A DNA stretch of 64,000 bases, from assembly GCF_019925205.1 (NCBI RefSeq), contig NC_083560.1, forward strand, positions 24,447,145-24,511,144. The letters are read 5' to 3'. This DNA is from Metopolophium dirhodum. Lineage: Eukaryota > Arthropoda > Insecta > Hemiptera > Aphididae. Below the pieces are notes generated by a model. That model did no database searches, was not told the origin of the DNA, and saw only the letters and a program-made list of their open reading frames with translations. Each line of letters starts with the position of its first letter. The first letter of the stretch is position 1. Both the position numbers and the translations under genes were made by a program. Positions 1-11,460 of this stretch are shown piece by piece.

Positions 1-5
1 TATAA

Positions 6-77
6 CTATAGTCCACGCAACGAAAACTGGCCGGTAACCGGCGCGATTCCGGCCAGTTTTTGTTGCGCGGACTATAG
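6..77. repeat. Near-perfect 29-bp inverted repeat (hairpin)
   Basis: Positions 6-34 and 49-77 are reverse complements with 27 of 29 matches, around a 14-base loop. The arms start CTATAGTCC and end CTGGCCGG, much more GC-rich than the surroundings. The two mismatches would be tolerated as wobble pairs in one RNA orientation. It could be a short foldback MITE or a stem-loop RNA precursor. The window edge is 5 bases away, so a larger element cannot be excluded. Confidence 0.75.
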
Positions 78-1140
78 GTATTGTTCCTATAATAGGTCTT
101 GGAATAGTATAGGATTTGGAATACGCAATAAAAAGTTGCAATTTCACTAGAATCTGGTAAAGAAAAGTAAATTTTAAAATAAATTCTTACTCATAAAGAA
201 GTAAATACGTAATAATAATATAATATAATCAATTACATTATTGTGTACAGCTAATGACAAGAGTCAGAGATCCATATTTATACCTATTAAAAACTACTAA
301 AAAACTGTATAATTTTTTTTGGGTGAGGCGCTAATGAGTTATTGGGGGGAGCTAAGCCCCCTGAAATTTGCGCCTATCATCTATAGTGATAAAAGTTATT
401 TCTGTATTAGTATAATAGTATATTATATGTGTTATTAATTTAGTAGGTACTCGCAAAGACCTCGCTAAGACGGTCGGTACCGTCCAATTTTTCCTTCTAA
501 ACGAGGTTTCCGAATGGACGAGGTTTTCATTCATGATTCATTATGTCTCTGAATCGGGATCAAAGAAAATGTCTGTCTTACACTCTATCTAATTTTTACT
601 ATATAATATACTAGGTGTATAATATATATTAATATATAGTATATACTAATAAAACCTTTAGTACCTATAGGTAGGTAGTAGGTACCTAGTTCCAGTTCCC
701 TACGTGTATCAAATAAATTGGTCACAAAAAGTAAATATCTTTATAATCAATTTTATTGGCCAATATAAATTATTTAATCTTTTGATATAAAATTAATGTT
801 ATATTTTAGTAAGAGCATTTTTGGTTTGGATTTAATTTTTATTTCCTTTGGTTATTTTTATTCTGGATTCGCTTTTAGGCCAACATGCGGTAACATAATA
901 CCTATATTACATATTTACATACCTAAGTAATAACGGAGCGAGAGAAACGACGGCCATTATTCGCACAGAAGCTTCTTGACAATAAAGAAACTAATAAACT
1001 TAAATGCCTAGTTTACATGGGACGAGTACTCGGCCGTGGAACTCGATTTGCTTCATTCGCTCACTCATCAATTCACTCCTCCAACAACTAGGCCGACTGT
1101 AATTTGTTTACAGTTGTTTAATGTTTTTTTTCGGTCTAAA
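78..1140. other. AT-rich stretch without a recognisable gene
   Basis: No ORF with a recognisable product. The only distinctive spot is near 340-365, where runs of G and C form a small palindrome (GGGGGGAGCTAAGCCCCC), as seen in decayed dispersed repeats. The rest is low-complexity AT with repeated GGTACCTA-type words. Confidence 0.5.
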
Positions 1141-2070
1141 TAGCTGTTGTTTGAGCATGTTGATGTAACATTGATACGTTGTTGAATTCAGTTTTGTAAG
1201 CGTCGAATGATTTAAATGTATATTGCTTTTATTTATTTAAAGTTACTTTTATCGTTTGGATTTGTGTCAAATACTTGTTACTTGTTAGGTTAAATTTCTA
1301 GCAGATGTAGGTACATAGTATAATAACTTGTAAAATTTAAATACATATTTTTTATTAAGTAACTACATTTTACCGATTGCTAATAGAACTTGTGTTTTTA
1401 TACGAGTATTGTAAAATTATTATTTTGTACATTCATATTAACTACCAAGTTGAATGATTGAGTTTTATGGATTTATATCAAAATCAACTCGGTTGTTTAG
1501 TTATAACTTATGAATGATTGATGATAACTGACTTAAACCCACATCAACCAGAAAACAACTGAAAAACCACATACTTCAATCTAATATTGTTTTTATATTC
1601 TTGTGAAATGTGTGATGTGAATACTTTTTCCCATCTATATTGCCCACATTGTTATCAATTTCACATTTTTAATACCTATATCTGAGTAATATTTTATTGG
1701 TACCTACCTATACATTTAATTTTTTTTTTTAAATTTCATTTTGGGTACCTACGTCATATCTTAGGTTTTCAATAGTATATTGTTATGTATAAATGAGTTT
1801 TAATCTGATACCTAATTATTATTAATGATTGGTAGGTAACTTTTGAAAATACATTATTTTATTTTGTTACTTTACTACTGTAATATCACGTATATAATTA
1901 CAAAATAAATACTATGGAGAAGTTAAATTTCATAAATGGACTTAAAATTTAAATGGTTTTGTAATTTTTTTGTACTACCAAGTTTGTTTCAATATGTAAA
2001 GAACAATAATGAGCAATGTGATATTTTATGCATAATATGTATGCTTTGGTATTGATTAGGTATTGAAAAC
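1141..2070. repeat. Locally duplicated segment, copy 1 (blocks a-c)
   Basis: About 1200-1560, 1600-1800 and 1900-2060 are recognisably similar, in the same orientation and order, to 24470-24800, 24800-25010 and 25080-25220. The second and third blocks recur a third time at 34560-34830. Shared landmarks include the phrase TTTATCGTTTGGATTTGTGTC. Divergence and indels are substantial, so the duplication is old. No coding frame is conserved between copies by eye. Confidence 0.6.
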
Positions 2071-2399
2071 AATTCAAAATTATCTTATTTATTCCAACAT
2101 TTATAACTATAATAGATATTTCTAAAACCATAATTTACTAAAATATACGACTTGTATCTAAATTAAATCATTTAAAAATCACCTTTTAAGTAGAATAGTA
2201 AAGTAACTCATAATTGTTTTTAATTATGTGGTAACCCCAATATTCAAATGTTATTATGAATTTGAGAAATCAAGATTTTTTCTATATTACCTATTAAGTA
2301 CAATTTTCAACAACGGTTGAAACAATTAAACATTTGGTATGTATTTGAAATTTCTTTATAAGAATTTTAAGTTTAAATTATAATATAAATACTTTAGTA

Positions 2400-4160
2400 C
2401 GCTTAACTTTTATTTGAATACTTTAAAATTGTATAATATTCGGTTTTAGTACAAATTTTACCCACATCTCTGCAGCAAATTAAATCACAAAAATACAATT
2501 ATCAGGAGCGATTATTGTTTGAGTGTTTATGTAACTTGAGAAAAATATTTATTATGCCATTATAATTACCAGTTAAAATCTGTTTTATTTATCGGTATGG
2601 TATAATTTGGTCTTTCCATCATGAAATGATTTTTTTTAATTTACAATAAGGTCTGTCTGTGCAAATTAAAATATTCCCAACCGTGTAAAATAGTTTTCAG
2701 TTATATTTGATGAATAAAACAAGTTAAATTAGAATATTTCAGTTCATATGTATGTTTATTATTTATTAAATTGGCACTGATCTACCCAACAATAATATAC
2801 TGCTTACCGTTGAAAGAAGAACCACCTTGCCTGCAATCCAACAAAATTCTTATTTGAACCTGTATAAAATATAATTAAGGGAACATATGAGCTATGTAGG
2901 TATGTTCCCTAACATACAAAATACTGTTGTAACAAGTTTTACTTATCAGTTACTTCACTTAGTACTTCTGTACTTCAGAGCCAATGTCAAACTCACAATT
3001 AATTGTCCTAGATAATATGAAATACACAACATTTTGTATTTGTTCATAACACAATTAGGTATTTGCCACAATTTGGTATAATAACTATGGACATAATATT
3101 ATAATATAATGATTTGTATTTTTCCCCTGAATAATATATTATATATTTATATACTATTTATCATAAGAATACTGTAAGTATTCAACAGTCAGCAGTAAAA
3201 CAATGTACTTTTATTTGAATATACAGTCAAAATTTTAGACACATATCTGTGGCAAATTCCACACCACATAATTTTAATTATTAATAATTTTTCTATATTA
3301 ATCATTAGATACAATTCTAACAGTAGTTGAAATAATTAAACACGTCTTGTTAGTTATTATGCAGTAGAAATATCCTAGGATATAATTTAAGTTTAATGAT
3401 AATATAAAAACTTTGGTAGGTACTCTTAACTTTTATTTAAATAGACTTTAAATTTGATTATAATCAGTTTCATTTCAATTAACATTTTAGCCATATCTCT
3501 GAGGCAAATCCCATACCATATTCTAATGTTTTAAGTATTATATATGTCCTGTTCATATTCAATTGTTTTTCAGTAGTAGAATACTATTATGAAAAAGTCA
3601 ATTGATTTAACTCACAAAAATATAATTTTCAGGAATTATAAAATTGTTTATAGTTTGAGGGTGTATGTTACTTGGGAAAAATGTGTATTAATATTTTATT
3701 ATGTCTTTATCATTACAATTAAAATGTCTATTTTGTGTTGGTTACATAATTTTGCCTTTCTACCATAATAAACATTTTTGAAATGTATAACTGTATCAGT
3801 CTAGTGAAAATGAAAATGTCCAACCATGTACAACAGCCTTCAATGTTGTAATATTTGATGTTGAAAATAAGTTTAATTAGAAATAAGAATATTTCAGTTT
3901 ATACGTGTGTTAAATCAGCACTGATCTACCTTACAATAATATACTGGTTACCGATGAAGGTTGAACTACTTCACCTGTGATTCAACAAAATTCTAAACGT
4001 TTTGAACCTGTATAAAATATAATTAAAGCAACACATGAGCTATGTAGGTATGTCTGTTACTAACGCACAAAAATACTGTTCACGTGTCTTGTAACAAGTT
4101 CTACCTAACACTTACCAACCATTGACTTCACTAGGTACTTCTGTACTGGCATAATATAAT
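2400..4160. repeat. Direct tandem duplication of a ~1.05-kb unit (block d)
   Basis: 2400-3100 and 3430-4150 align in the same orientation. Both contain an ACTGATCTACC...AATAATATACTG segment, then GAACCTGTATAAAATATAATTAA, then GAGCTATGTAGGTATG, with the same spacing. A further diverged copy is at 22580-22940. Noncoding and AT-rich; the repeat is probably old, judging from many substitutions and small indels. Confidence 0.65.
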
Positions 4161-4277
4161 AATTGAATTTATATTCTTTCCAAGAATAATATATATTATA
4201 TTACATAATATATACCTACCATACCATTTATCATAACAATACTTTATTCAACAGTCACCAGTAACACCATTATCAGT

Positions 4278-4282
<5 letters not shown>

Positions 4283-4310
<28 letters not shown>
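4283..4310. repeat. (AT)14 microsatellite
   Basis: Fourteen uninterrupted AT dinucleotides in an AT-rich flank; expected to be length-polymorphic. Confidence 0.9.
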
Positions 4311-4316
<6 letters not shown>

Positions 4317-4436
4317 TATTTTACTTTATGCAAAGTAAACCACTTGTTTTACACAGGTAATTAGATCTAATTCATTATATTATAATATGATGGGTAATAA
4401 CTATAAAGACGGATGATTATTGGTATCAAACTGGTT

Positions 4437-4442
4437 TTTATT
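4437..4442 (-). terminator. AATAAA poly(A) signal for the acidic-protein gene
   Basis: Canonical hexamer on the minus strand, 165 bp downstream of the stop codon. The same neighbourhood (GGTTTTTATT on the plus strand) is retained in the copy near 35.4 kb. Confidence 0.4.
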
Positions 4443-4606
4443 AGGCATAGTTACTAAAAACAATAACATGCCGTTATTACAGCAGCAATGAGACACCACG
4501 AAATACGATTTACATGGTTCAAAATAATACGTAGTTATAATTACTACCTATAGTGTTACTTTAATCCAGTCGTCGTCGCCGTCCGTGTCGATGGTGTCGT
4601 GTGATC

Positions 4607-4855
4607 TCATTCCGGGGTGGATGACAGAGCTCTAGAAATCGTATCTCCTATTCGTATCATTAGATTCATCATGACTTCCCAGTGTTCCATCAACGTTTCG
4701 TCGTCGACGTCGTCGTTTTCTGACTCCGAAGCGCTCTCCGTTTCGGATTCTTCGGCGCTGTCGGTGTTGTTCACGTCCCGGTTATACGGCACGATGAAGT
4801 CGTCGTTGTCGACGTCCCAGTCCCGTTCTTCCAGTCTCCAGTCCTCCGACACCAT
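4607..4855 (-). CDS. Small acidic protein of unknown function (82 aa)
   Basis: Single-exon frame of 82 codons with a good start context (AAAAATGG). The product is strongly acidic: a Ser/Glu/Asp-rich stretch at residues 33-52 is followed by a short hydrophobic, possibly helical C-terminal part (residues 56-75). I see no signal peptide, membrane span or known domain. On its 5' side lie about 300 bp that are unusually CpG-rich for this window, like a promoter or 5' UTR. On its 3' side there is an AATAAA signal about 165 bp beyond the stop. The paralogous segment at 35.3-35.8 kb keeps the sequences on both sides but lacks this frame. The opposite strand is also open for 88 codons, so the coding assignment is moderate; base composition and the correctly placed poly(A) signal favour this strand. 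Confidence 0.45.
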   Translation of the reverse strand: MVSEDWRLEERDWDVDNDDFIVPYNRDVNNTDSAEESETESASESENDDVDDETLMEHWEVMMNLMIRIGDTISRALSSTPE

Positions 4856-4859
4856 TTTT

Positions 4860-5163
4860 TTCGGCGGTGTGTATAATTATTAATATATCGCAAAAACGAC
4901 GACGTGCGTACCGCGTAAACAGTGATATGACGCTAACGCGCGGCGAGCACAGACAACAACTACCGTCCACCACTACGCCGCAGCGAGCTACACGTGAACG
5001 GAAGTGCCCGCCGACGAATCGCGTACGACGCGACGTGCTTGTTATCGAAAGTTACGGGGCGGTGGCAGGTGTTCGTACGGTTGCTCGATTGGCCGCGGAA
5101 GTCGGTCCACCTGATAATACGAGCGTTCTCCTCGACGCACGCGCAGTGAACGGCGAAAAGTAG
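4860..5163 (-). promoter_or_regulatory. CpG-rich putative promoter / 5' UTR
   Basis: A 300-bp block rich in CG dinucleotides immediately upstream of the minus-strand acidic-protein start. A 98-codon plus-strand frame here has no recognisable domain and is probably a by-product of the high GC. No TATA box is evident. Confidence 0.35.
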
Positions 5164-5450
5164 CTGATCGCCGATGTTTTTTCGTACACGACAATATTAT
5201 TAATTATTATTATTGCAGTATTATGTCATCCAACATAATATTATTTTTGATTAATCTGTGAAATCACCGACTACACAAATCATATTATGAAATAATATTA
5301 TTTACGAGCGTATGACATAACAACAACGATTTGTCTATAAATAATGTCTCGAAACGATTTAACATCCATTTGTTGTAACTGTTGTACCTATTTATCACTG
5401 TTTCACTATTTCCGTAATACATTTTCACATTTTCTTAGCCAAAATAACGA
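5164..5450. repeat. Locally duplicated segment (block f)
   Basis: Similar in the same orientation to 35590-35830. Shared landmarks: CTGATGTTTTTTCGTAC, then CAGTATTATGTCAT, then GAGCGTATGACATAA, then a match around TTTAACATCCATTTG. In the 35-kb copy the region between block f and the block e poly(A) area is only about 150 bp, so the acidic-protein ORF is missing there. Confidence 0.6.
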
Positions 5451-6687
5451 GTAGACATATGTAATACGTTGTAGGTACCTTCTACTGTTTAGAAAACAAT
5501 AATCTAATATTTTGTGAACACACGGTATATAGGTACCTACTTATCATACCACCCGCGGTTATTGGATTATAAATTATATTTTTTAAAACGTGTAGGTATT
5601 ACCTACCGAAAACGAAGGCCCGTTTCACATGGACGCGTATCGTACGCGACGTACCGTACTCGCGCGTTTTATTTACATTTGTTAAATTCACGTGAATTAC
5701 CTACATTCAGTGGATTACACACCAGGCGATTCGAACGCGCGTCTCCGTGCGTTTCAAACGTCGCGATTCGATCGCTCAAAATAAAACAGCCGATTAGTAT
5801 GGCTATATATTCACACTGATAAAATACGCGAGCGTTCTGCCGCGTTCGATCGCGTTGAAACGCGCTGGTTTAATCTTGGGCGATTGATCGCCCGAACGCT
5901 CTAAAATTAAATCAAATATTTCCAGTGTTATTATTCACATTGGGCGTTTTACCCGCCGGAACGTCGCGTTTATTTTATATTTTACGAGTTCATTCATCAT
6001 TTGTGTGTTTTTCATTTCATTGATGATTTACGAGTAACCTTTGAGTAAATCGTGTACAATGTTCGACAACGAAGCTTTTGTTACTGAAGTTTCTTACGAG
6101 GAAATCATATTATGGAAAATAGGTAGGTAAGTTTCGTGTTATTTATCATGTATTAAATTCATAGTTTAATAATTATTATAATATAATATATTATATCAAT
6201 TTAACAAATGTATACTTAAAATACTTATATAGGTACTTATAAAGTTGAATACATTTTCCGAGAGTCGGAGACCTTAGCAATGTATAATACAATTTACTAT
6301 TTTTCCAATGTGAAGTTAATGTTATAATTTAAATTAACTAACTTACGTTCATTATTTTCATTATTTTGCTTAAAACTGGTTAATAGATAGGTATAAAGAT
6401 AATAATTATAAATTACTAACCGAAATAAAATATAAAATATTGACGCAACTATTTGAGCTAAAGCTCGTATAAAATAATATGCAGCCCTTTTTGGCCCAAC
6501 ACTCAAATAAATAATAATAATAAAAATAATGAAAAACTCATAGTTTGTGGAATGCAGACTGGCCAGCTGGTCCTGTGCTATACAATTATAATAAATTATA
6601 TAAACAATAGTATGTAATTCACACAGTGACAAATTGTACACTCAAATGAAAAAGATATTAGAATAATAATATAAGTATAAATTGCCC
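5451..6687. other. No gene seen; CpG-rich patch at 5620-5920
   Basis: The patch is enriched in CGCG words (for example around 5640-5660 and 5825-5865) and carries a 101-codon frame without any recognisable feature. The remainder is AT-rich noncoding sequence. Confidence 0.4.
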
Positions 6688-6691
6688 TTAT

Positions 6692-7107
6692 GAGGATGTC
6701 AGCGCATCATTTGTTTTCTCTCTTTGACCCACGCGCAACATAGACAAAACACATATTTTGCGCAGAATCATTTTTCTATGTTTTTAAATAATGTAAGAGT
6801 AAAATTTCGCATTACAAAAAATATAGAGAATAATATAATAATTTTATTGTTATTTGAATTTGTATTCGACTTTCAAAATAGATAAAATAATGTTGTAAAT
6901 TTGATGTTCAAATTGTTTTGTAACAATATTTAGAGAAATGGATATGTCATTCACTAAAAAATATTATTCTCTATCTTTTTTGTAATGGGTGATTTTACTC
7001 TAAGATAACTTAAAAACATAGAAAAAACGACTATGCGCAAATGCGTTTGGTCTGTGTTGCGCGTGGGCCAGAGAGAGAAAAAACAAATATAGTGCACTGG
7101 CATCCTC
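6692..7107. mobile_element. 416-bp MITE with ~150-bp terminal inverted repeats
   Basis: The left end begins GAGGATGTCAGCGCA and the right end, read in reverse complement, begins GAGGATGCCAGTGCA. The inverted similarity extends for about 150 bp on each side (including GACCCACGCGCAACA against GGCCCACGCGCAACA). Both ends are flanked by TTAT (6688-6691 and 7108-7111), a probable target duplication. No coding capacity. I recall this terminal sequence type as abundant in aphid genomes, but that is recollection, not a search result. Confidence 0.8.
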
Positions 7108-7399
7108 TTATGGCCTACAACAATAATAAATAGTTTGATGCACGGCGTCCAATACGAGTCGTATACTCGGCGCTTAACGCACAATCGAACAAAAATGTCA
7201 TATTAAATGGCCCCTATGGCTCACAAATATGAATTACTGAGACGACAAAAAATATAACAATATAACACTTTACAAATATGGAGCAAAATGCAAAAAGGAA
7301 CATAATGTTATAATAATAATAGTTTAACAAGCGGTAAAAGACAAATATCACGGCGGCCGTGTTAAACGATATTCGCGGAGCCGGCTCGGCGACGTGCGG

Positions 7400-7930
7400 T
7401 AACGCGGTGATAGTCAAAATAATTATATATATATAAATTTATTAATACTACAGGTACTATTACATAATAACTCACTGGACACATTTAAAATACAACATGT
7501 GGACAAAAATAAAACAATAATTACATCGGCGATTATGTGTGTGTATGCGTGCGTGCGTCTTTGGTACGTTACGAGATCCAGCATATTATGGAAACTTAGC
7601 AACGTTACGAGATCCGTTTGCGTTGTAAGATCTAAAACTCTGGATCTCATAACGTATTCAATGAATATAGCCGATATTATGTGTTTTGAGCTATTTATAC
7701 ATAGGACGAAATTGGTCGGATCCCACAAAGTACTGTTCAAAAAAATTGTGTGCGTAAATTAGTTCAAGGGTATGCGTTGTAGGCCGCGCCACTAGCGTAA
7801 GTGTGTTTCAAAAGGTGTTATATTTTAAACATTTAATTTTGAGTTTTGCGAGATCCGGAACACGGCAACACCTACGGTGTGTTTACAAAACCTTGATGTA
7901 TACCGATTTTATGAGATCCGACTATCCGAG
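7400..7930. repeat. Cluster of GAGATCC-type words, no gene
   Basis: Words of the type GTTACGAGATCC recur at about 7567, 7604, 7850 (as TTGCGAGATCC) and 7908 (as TTATGAGATCC), with an inverted version near 7640-7655. Frames on both strands are open for 80-105 codons but show no domain, so I treat them as noncoding. Confidence 0.4.
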
Positions 7931-8502
7931 TATGCTTTAAGAATGTCATGTACCATATAGGTACAATGGAAATAAATAATAATATTATTTAATGTTATAA
8001 TTATTATTATTTATTTACCAAGTAATACGTCACATAAGAGGTAGGTATAGTATAGGTACAGATACAGATACTGATAGTGTAAAAATATCATATTACTTAA
8101 AACGAAACAGAGTAAGTATGGTTGACTGTATATACCTATAGACGGTATAATTTAAAAATATAATGTTATATAACCTTAATATTTAATATAATATGTACAA
8201 TACATTAGACTTGTACCTATGCATTTCCTACTACGTATTAACATAATATCATATTTATTTTAATTAATTGAAATTGATTTACCTGTACAATGATACTTCG
8301 TAATTCGTACTATTGATGTCTGATTAATATAGTAGTTGTCAGTGACACTGAAGTATATTTAACCATTTTAACCCACTAGTTAAATATTTTCCAAACTTAG
8401 ATACCTACCTACTTATAAACAACCCACCATTGCCACCAAAAAATATATTATTTTTTTGCAAACTAGCACTATAGGCCGTTGTAACTTAGTTCCTCATAAG
8501 TA
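7931..8502. other. AT-rich stretch, nothing recognised
   Basis: Low-complexity AT sequence with TAGGTA words; no frame, RNA gene or repeat boundary could be supported. Confidence 0.5.
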
Positions 8503-8510
8503 TCTGGTAC

Positions 8511-9967
8511 TAGGGCTGTTCGATTATTTCGATTAATCGATTATTACGTCGATTATTTTTTTCCATCGATTATTTTACAGTTTTTATAAAACTCGATTAA
8601 TCGCCAAATAATCGAAATTCGATTAATCAATTGGTCCAATCATGTTAGTAGAAAAGTATTTTATTTTTTTTACAGATAAGAAATCTGTGTATAGTAATAG
8701 TCCATATTATGCTAATTTTATTTTCGTTTTCCTCAATCCTGTATTTTTTATACCTTCGCATGTCTCATTTCGCAATTCAATTTAAAATATAATGCATCAT
8801 TGATACAGGCATTGACAAACAGAGAGCGGGCTGTGGGGTGTATAAGTACGTGGAACACGGCGGGTAGCGGTCAGGTTGTATTATTTTACAGTGCACGCTC
8901 GGGCAGACTGCTTTCTGTTTGACTGAGCCTTAACAGTTTTGTTAACTTTAATATTAGAGAAAATCTTCCTATCTTATAATTTAATTATTAAAACAATTTC
9001 TTTAATGTGTTTTGAAAAATGTTGTTGTTAAAATAGCAATTTAAAATATAAGGGTTACCGGTCATTTGTTTTCTAATATTATACAACACTAGGTGGGCTT
9101 GACTATTTGATTAATCGAATTTCCGATTAATCGAATAATCGAAATTTCCGATTAATCAAATAATCAAATTTCCGATTAATCAAATAATCGAATTTCCGAT
9201 TAATCAAATAATCGAATTTTTCGAATAAACAATATGATTAATCGTTGTTTTGACGGTTCGAATGAACTTCTATTTTTAGAACATAGGGAATTTTGTATTC
9301 TATACCATTTTGTGTGGGTCCGTGTTTACTTTACACCAACACATTAACGACTAACCTTCCATAATATATTATTATTCTAATAGACCAGACCTGGTCAGAC
9401 CTGTCCATGGTTGCTATGCGTCGTATCTTATGTAGTTATGTTCTATTGTCTATCTGTTATCAAGTATCAACCATAACGTCTTGTATAGCTGAAAGTTTTG
9501 TCATTCCTATTCCGGTATTCGTGCATTGAGTTAAATATTTCTACCTACTTTTACAATTTATACGTTATTGACTATTGTTTTATTCTTAATTACACTCGAA
9601 GATGAGTTTAGTGTGGAATGTTTTCACCAAGTCTGAATGTGGATACAGAGCAACTTGTGATATGTGTAATAGTATACTTATATAAAAGTGGACATCTACA
9701 TCTAAATGACTTACTGCAAATCTTGTTTAAAATTGTGTAGAAGTTAAGGAATCAATTTGCCCTTAGTAAAAAATCGATTCATCGGTTACTCAGTCATAAA
9801 AAAAATCGATTAATCGGTTAATCGGTCATTAAAAAAATAGGTTTATCGATTAATCGGTCGTTAAAAAATCGATTTTCTGTTTGATTATTAATTTTCGATT
9901 AATCGAAATAATCGATAATACGTGAAATTAATAATCGAGTGGTAAAAAAAATAATCGAACAGCCCTA
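8511..9967. mobile_element. hAT-type MITE (1.46 kb) with 8-bp target duplication
   Basis: The left end TAGGGCTGTTCGATTATT is mirrored at the right end (AATAATCGAACAGCCCTA). Direct repeats TCTGGTAC at 8503-8510 and 9968-9975 are identical, which is the 8-bp duplication typical of hAT transposition. Both subterminal regions are packed with ATTAATCGA words in both orientations, plausible binding-site arrays. There is no transposase frame, so the element is non-autonomous. A 473-bp block inside it (8635-9107) occurs again in inverted orientation at 10286-10755. Confidence 0.88.
8635..9107 (+). repeat. 473-bp block, left member of an inverted pair
   Basis: Nearly identical to the reverse complement of 10286-10755. 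It contains a GC-rich core (GAGAGCGGGCTGTGGGGTG). The borders are sharp: similarity stops abruptly at 8635 and 9107. Confidence 0.85.
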
Positions 9968-9975
9968 TCTGGTAC

Positions 9976-11460
9976 CTCATAATAATGTTTCAATATTAAA
10001 GTTAATTATTCCTAGTTCCTACATCTACCCACCCACCCATAATTTTTCCCAGTTTCATTGAACCAGTGGAAATAGTCTTCGACATTACTAATAGTTGTGA
10101 CTGTTGTAGAGTTATGAGACCGTTTTAGGTAATAAATTATATGATTTTGCGATTATATTATATAATTATGTATACAACTATACATATGAACATTTTAATG
10201 TTACAAGTAAAATTATAAACTAAATAATTCTCGAATTTATTTGGTGGATCATGAAGTATCCACCTCGTCACACTATATAATACTCAATAGTCAAGCCCAC
10301 CTAGTGTTGTATAATATTAGAAAACAAATGACCGGTAACCCTTATATTTTAAATTGCTATTTTAACAACAACATTTTTCAAAACACATTAAAGAAATTGT
10401 TTTAATAATTAAATTATAAGATAGGAAGATTTTCTCTAATATTAAAGTTAACAAAACTGTTAAGGCTCAGTCAAACAGAAAGCAGTCTGCCCGAGCGGGC
10501 ACTGTAAAATAATACAACCTGACCGCTACCCGCCGTGTTCCACGTACCTATACACCCCACAGCCCGCTCTCTGTTTGTCAATGCCTGTATCAATGATGCA
10601 TTATATTTTAAATTGAATTGCGAAATGAGACATGCGAAGGTATAAAAAATACAGGATTGAGGAAAACGAAAACAAAATTAGCATATGGACTATTACTATA
10701 CACAGATTTCTTATCTGTAAAAAAAATAAAATACTTTTCTACTAACATGATTGGAGAATTATTGTTTTATTTTAATTATCCGTAGGTGTTCATAGTGTTC
10801 ATACACCCAAATATGGTCACTCATTAGTTCTTTGACATTGTTTAACGAAGAATGTACTATTGTCTATGTCTATAGTATTTTTTTTTTAACTTTAATGCAT
10901 TGGATTAATGAGTAATTGGATTACTGTGATTCTTTTTAATACATTGAATTATACATTTATTCGTGAATGTTTTTCATTTTGTAACTGCTGTTGAATTTCT
11001 TACACAATGCAGTCATCGAGGGTACGAAAAATGATGTCCCTCGTTTCAACAAACAATAGTAAATCACCAATGATTAAAGGTAAGTAATCTTATTGTAATT
11101 TTTAATAGCCGGCCAAAATGAATATTTCCGAAAAATTATTTTTATATATATATTTTATTTTATCAAAAATAATTCGTTTTTTTTAATCAATGATCTTTAA
11201 ACTTTTCTGTGGCTACATTTATGCATTTTAATTAAGTAATAAATTCATTTTACTGTTTAAGTAAAACATTTTTCTTTTTAAATCAAAGATTTGAAAATGT
11301 TATACAAAATTCCTCATAAGTTTGTCTACCTTTATCAAAAATAAAATGTCTACAAGAAAATCAAGTTAAATTTTTACGAGCATTTGAAATTCATATTCTT
11401 ACAACATTTAATATTCACTCGATTCCTCATGTAACGATTTTCTTATTTTTTTGTAACTAA
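9976..11460. other. AT-rich region; one weak candidate exon at 11007-11079
   Basis: Apart from the inverted block this stretch is noncoding. At 11007 an ATG opens 24 codons that run into a good splice donor (G|GTAAGTAA). No promoter motif or homology supports it, so it is mentioned only as a possibility. Confidence 0.2.
10286..10755 (-). repeat. 470-bp block, right member of an inverted pair
   Basis: Inverted copy of 8635-9107 with only scattered differences (for example a short insertion near the GTACCTATA phrase). It lies outside the hAT MITE, so it is either an independent insertion or part of a second, broken copy. Confidence 0.85.

Noticed and set aside
4867..5163. 98-codon plus-strand frame
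   Set aside because: Lies in the CpG-rich upstream region of the minus-strand gene; no recognisable feature.
7499..7762. 87-codon plus-strand frame and the overlapping minus frame
   Set aside because: Built on repeated GAGATCC words; no domain, no start or poly(A) support.
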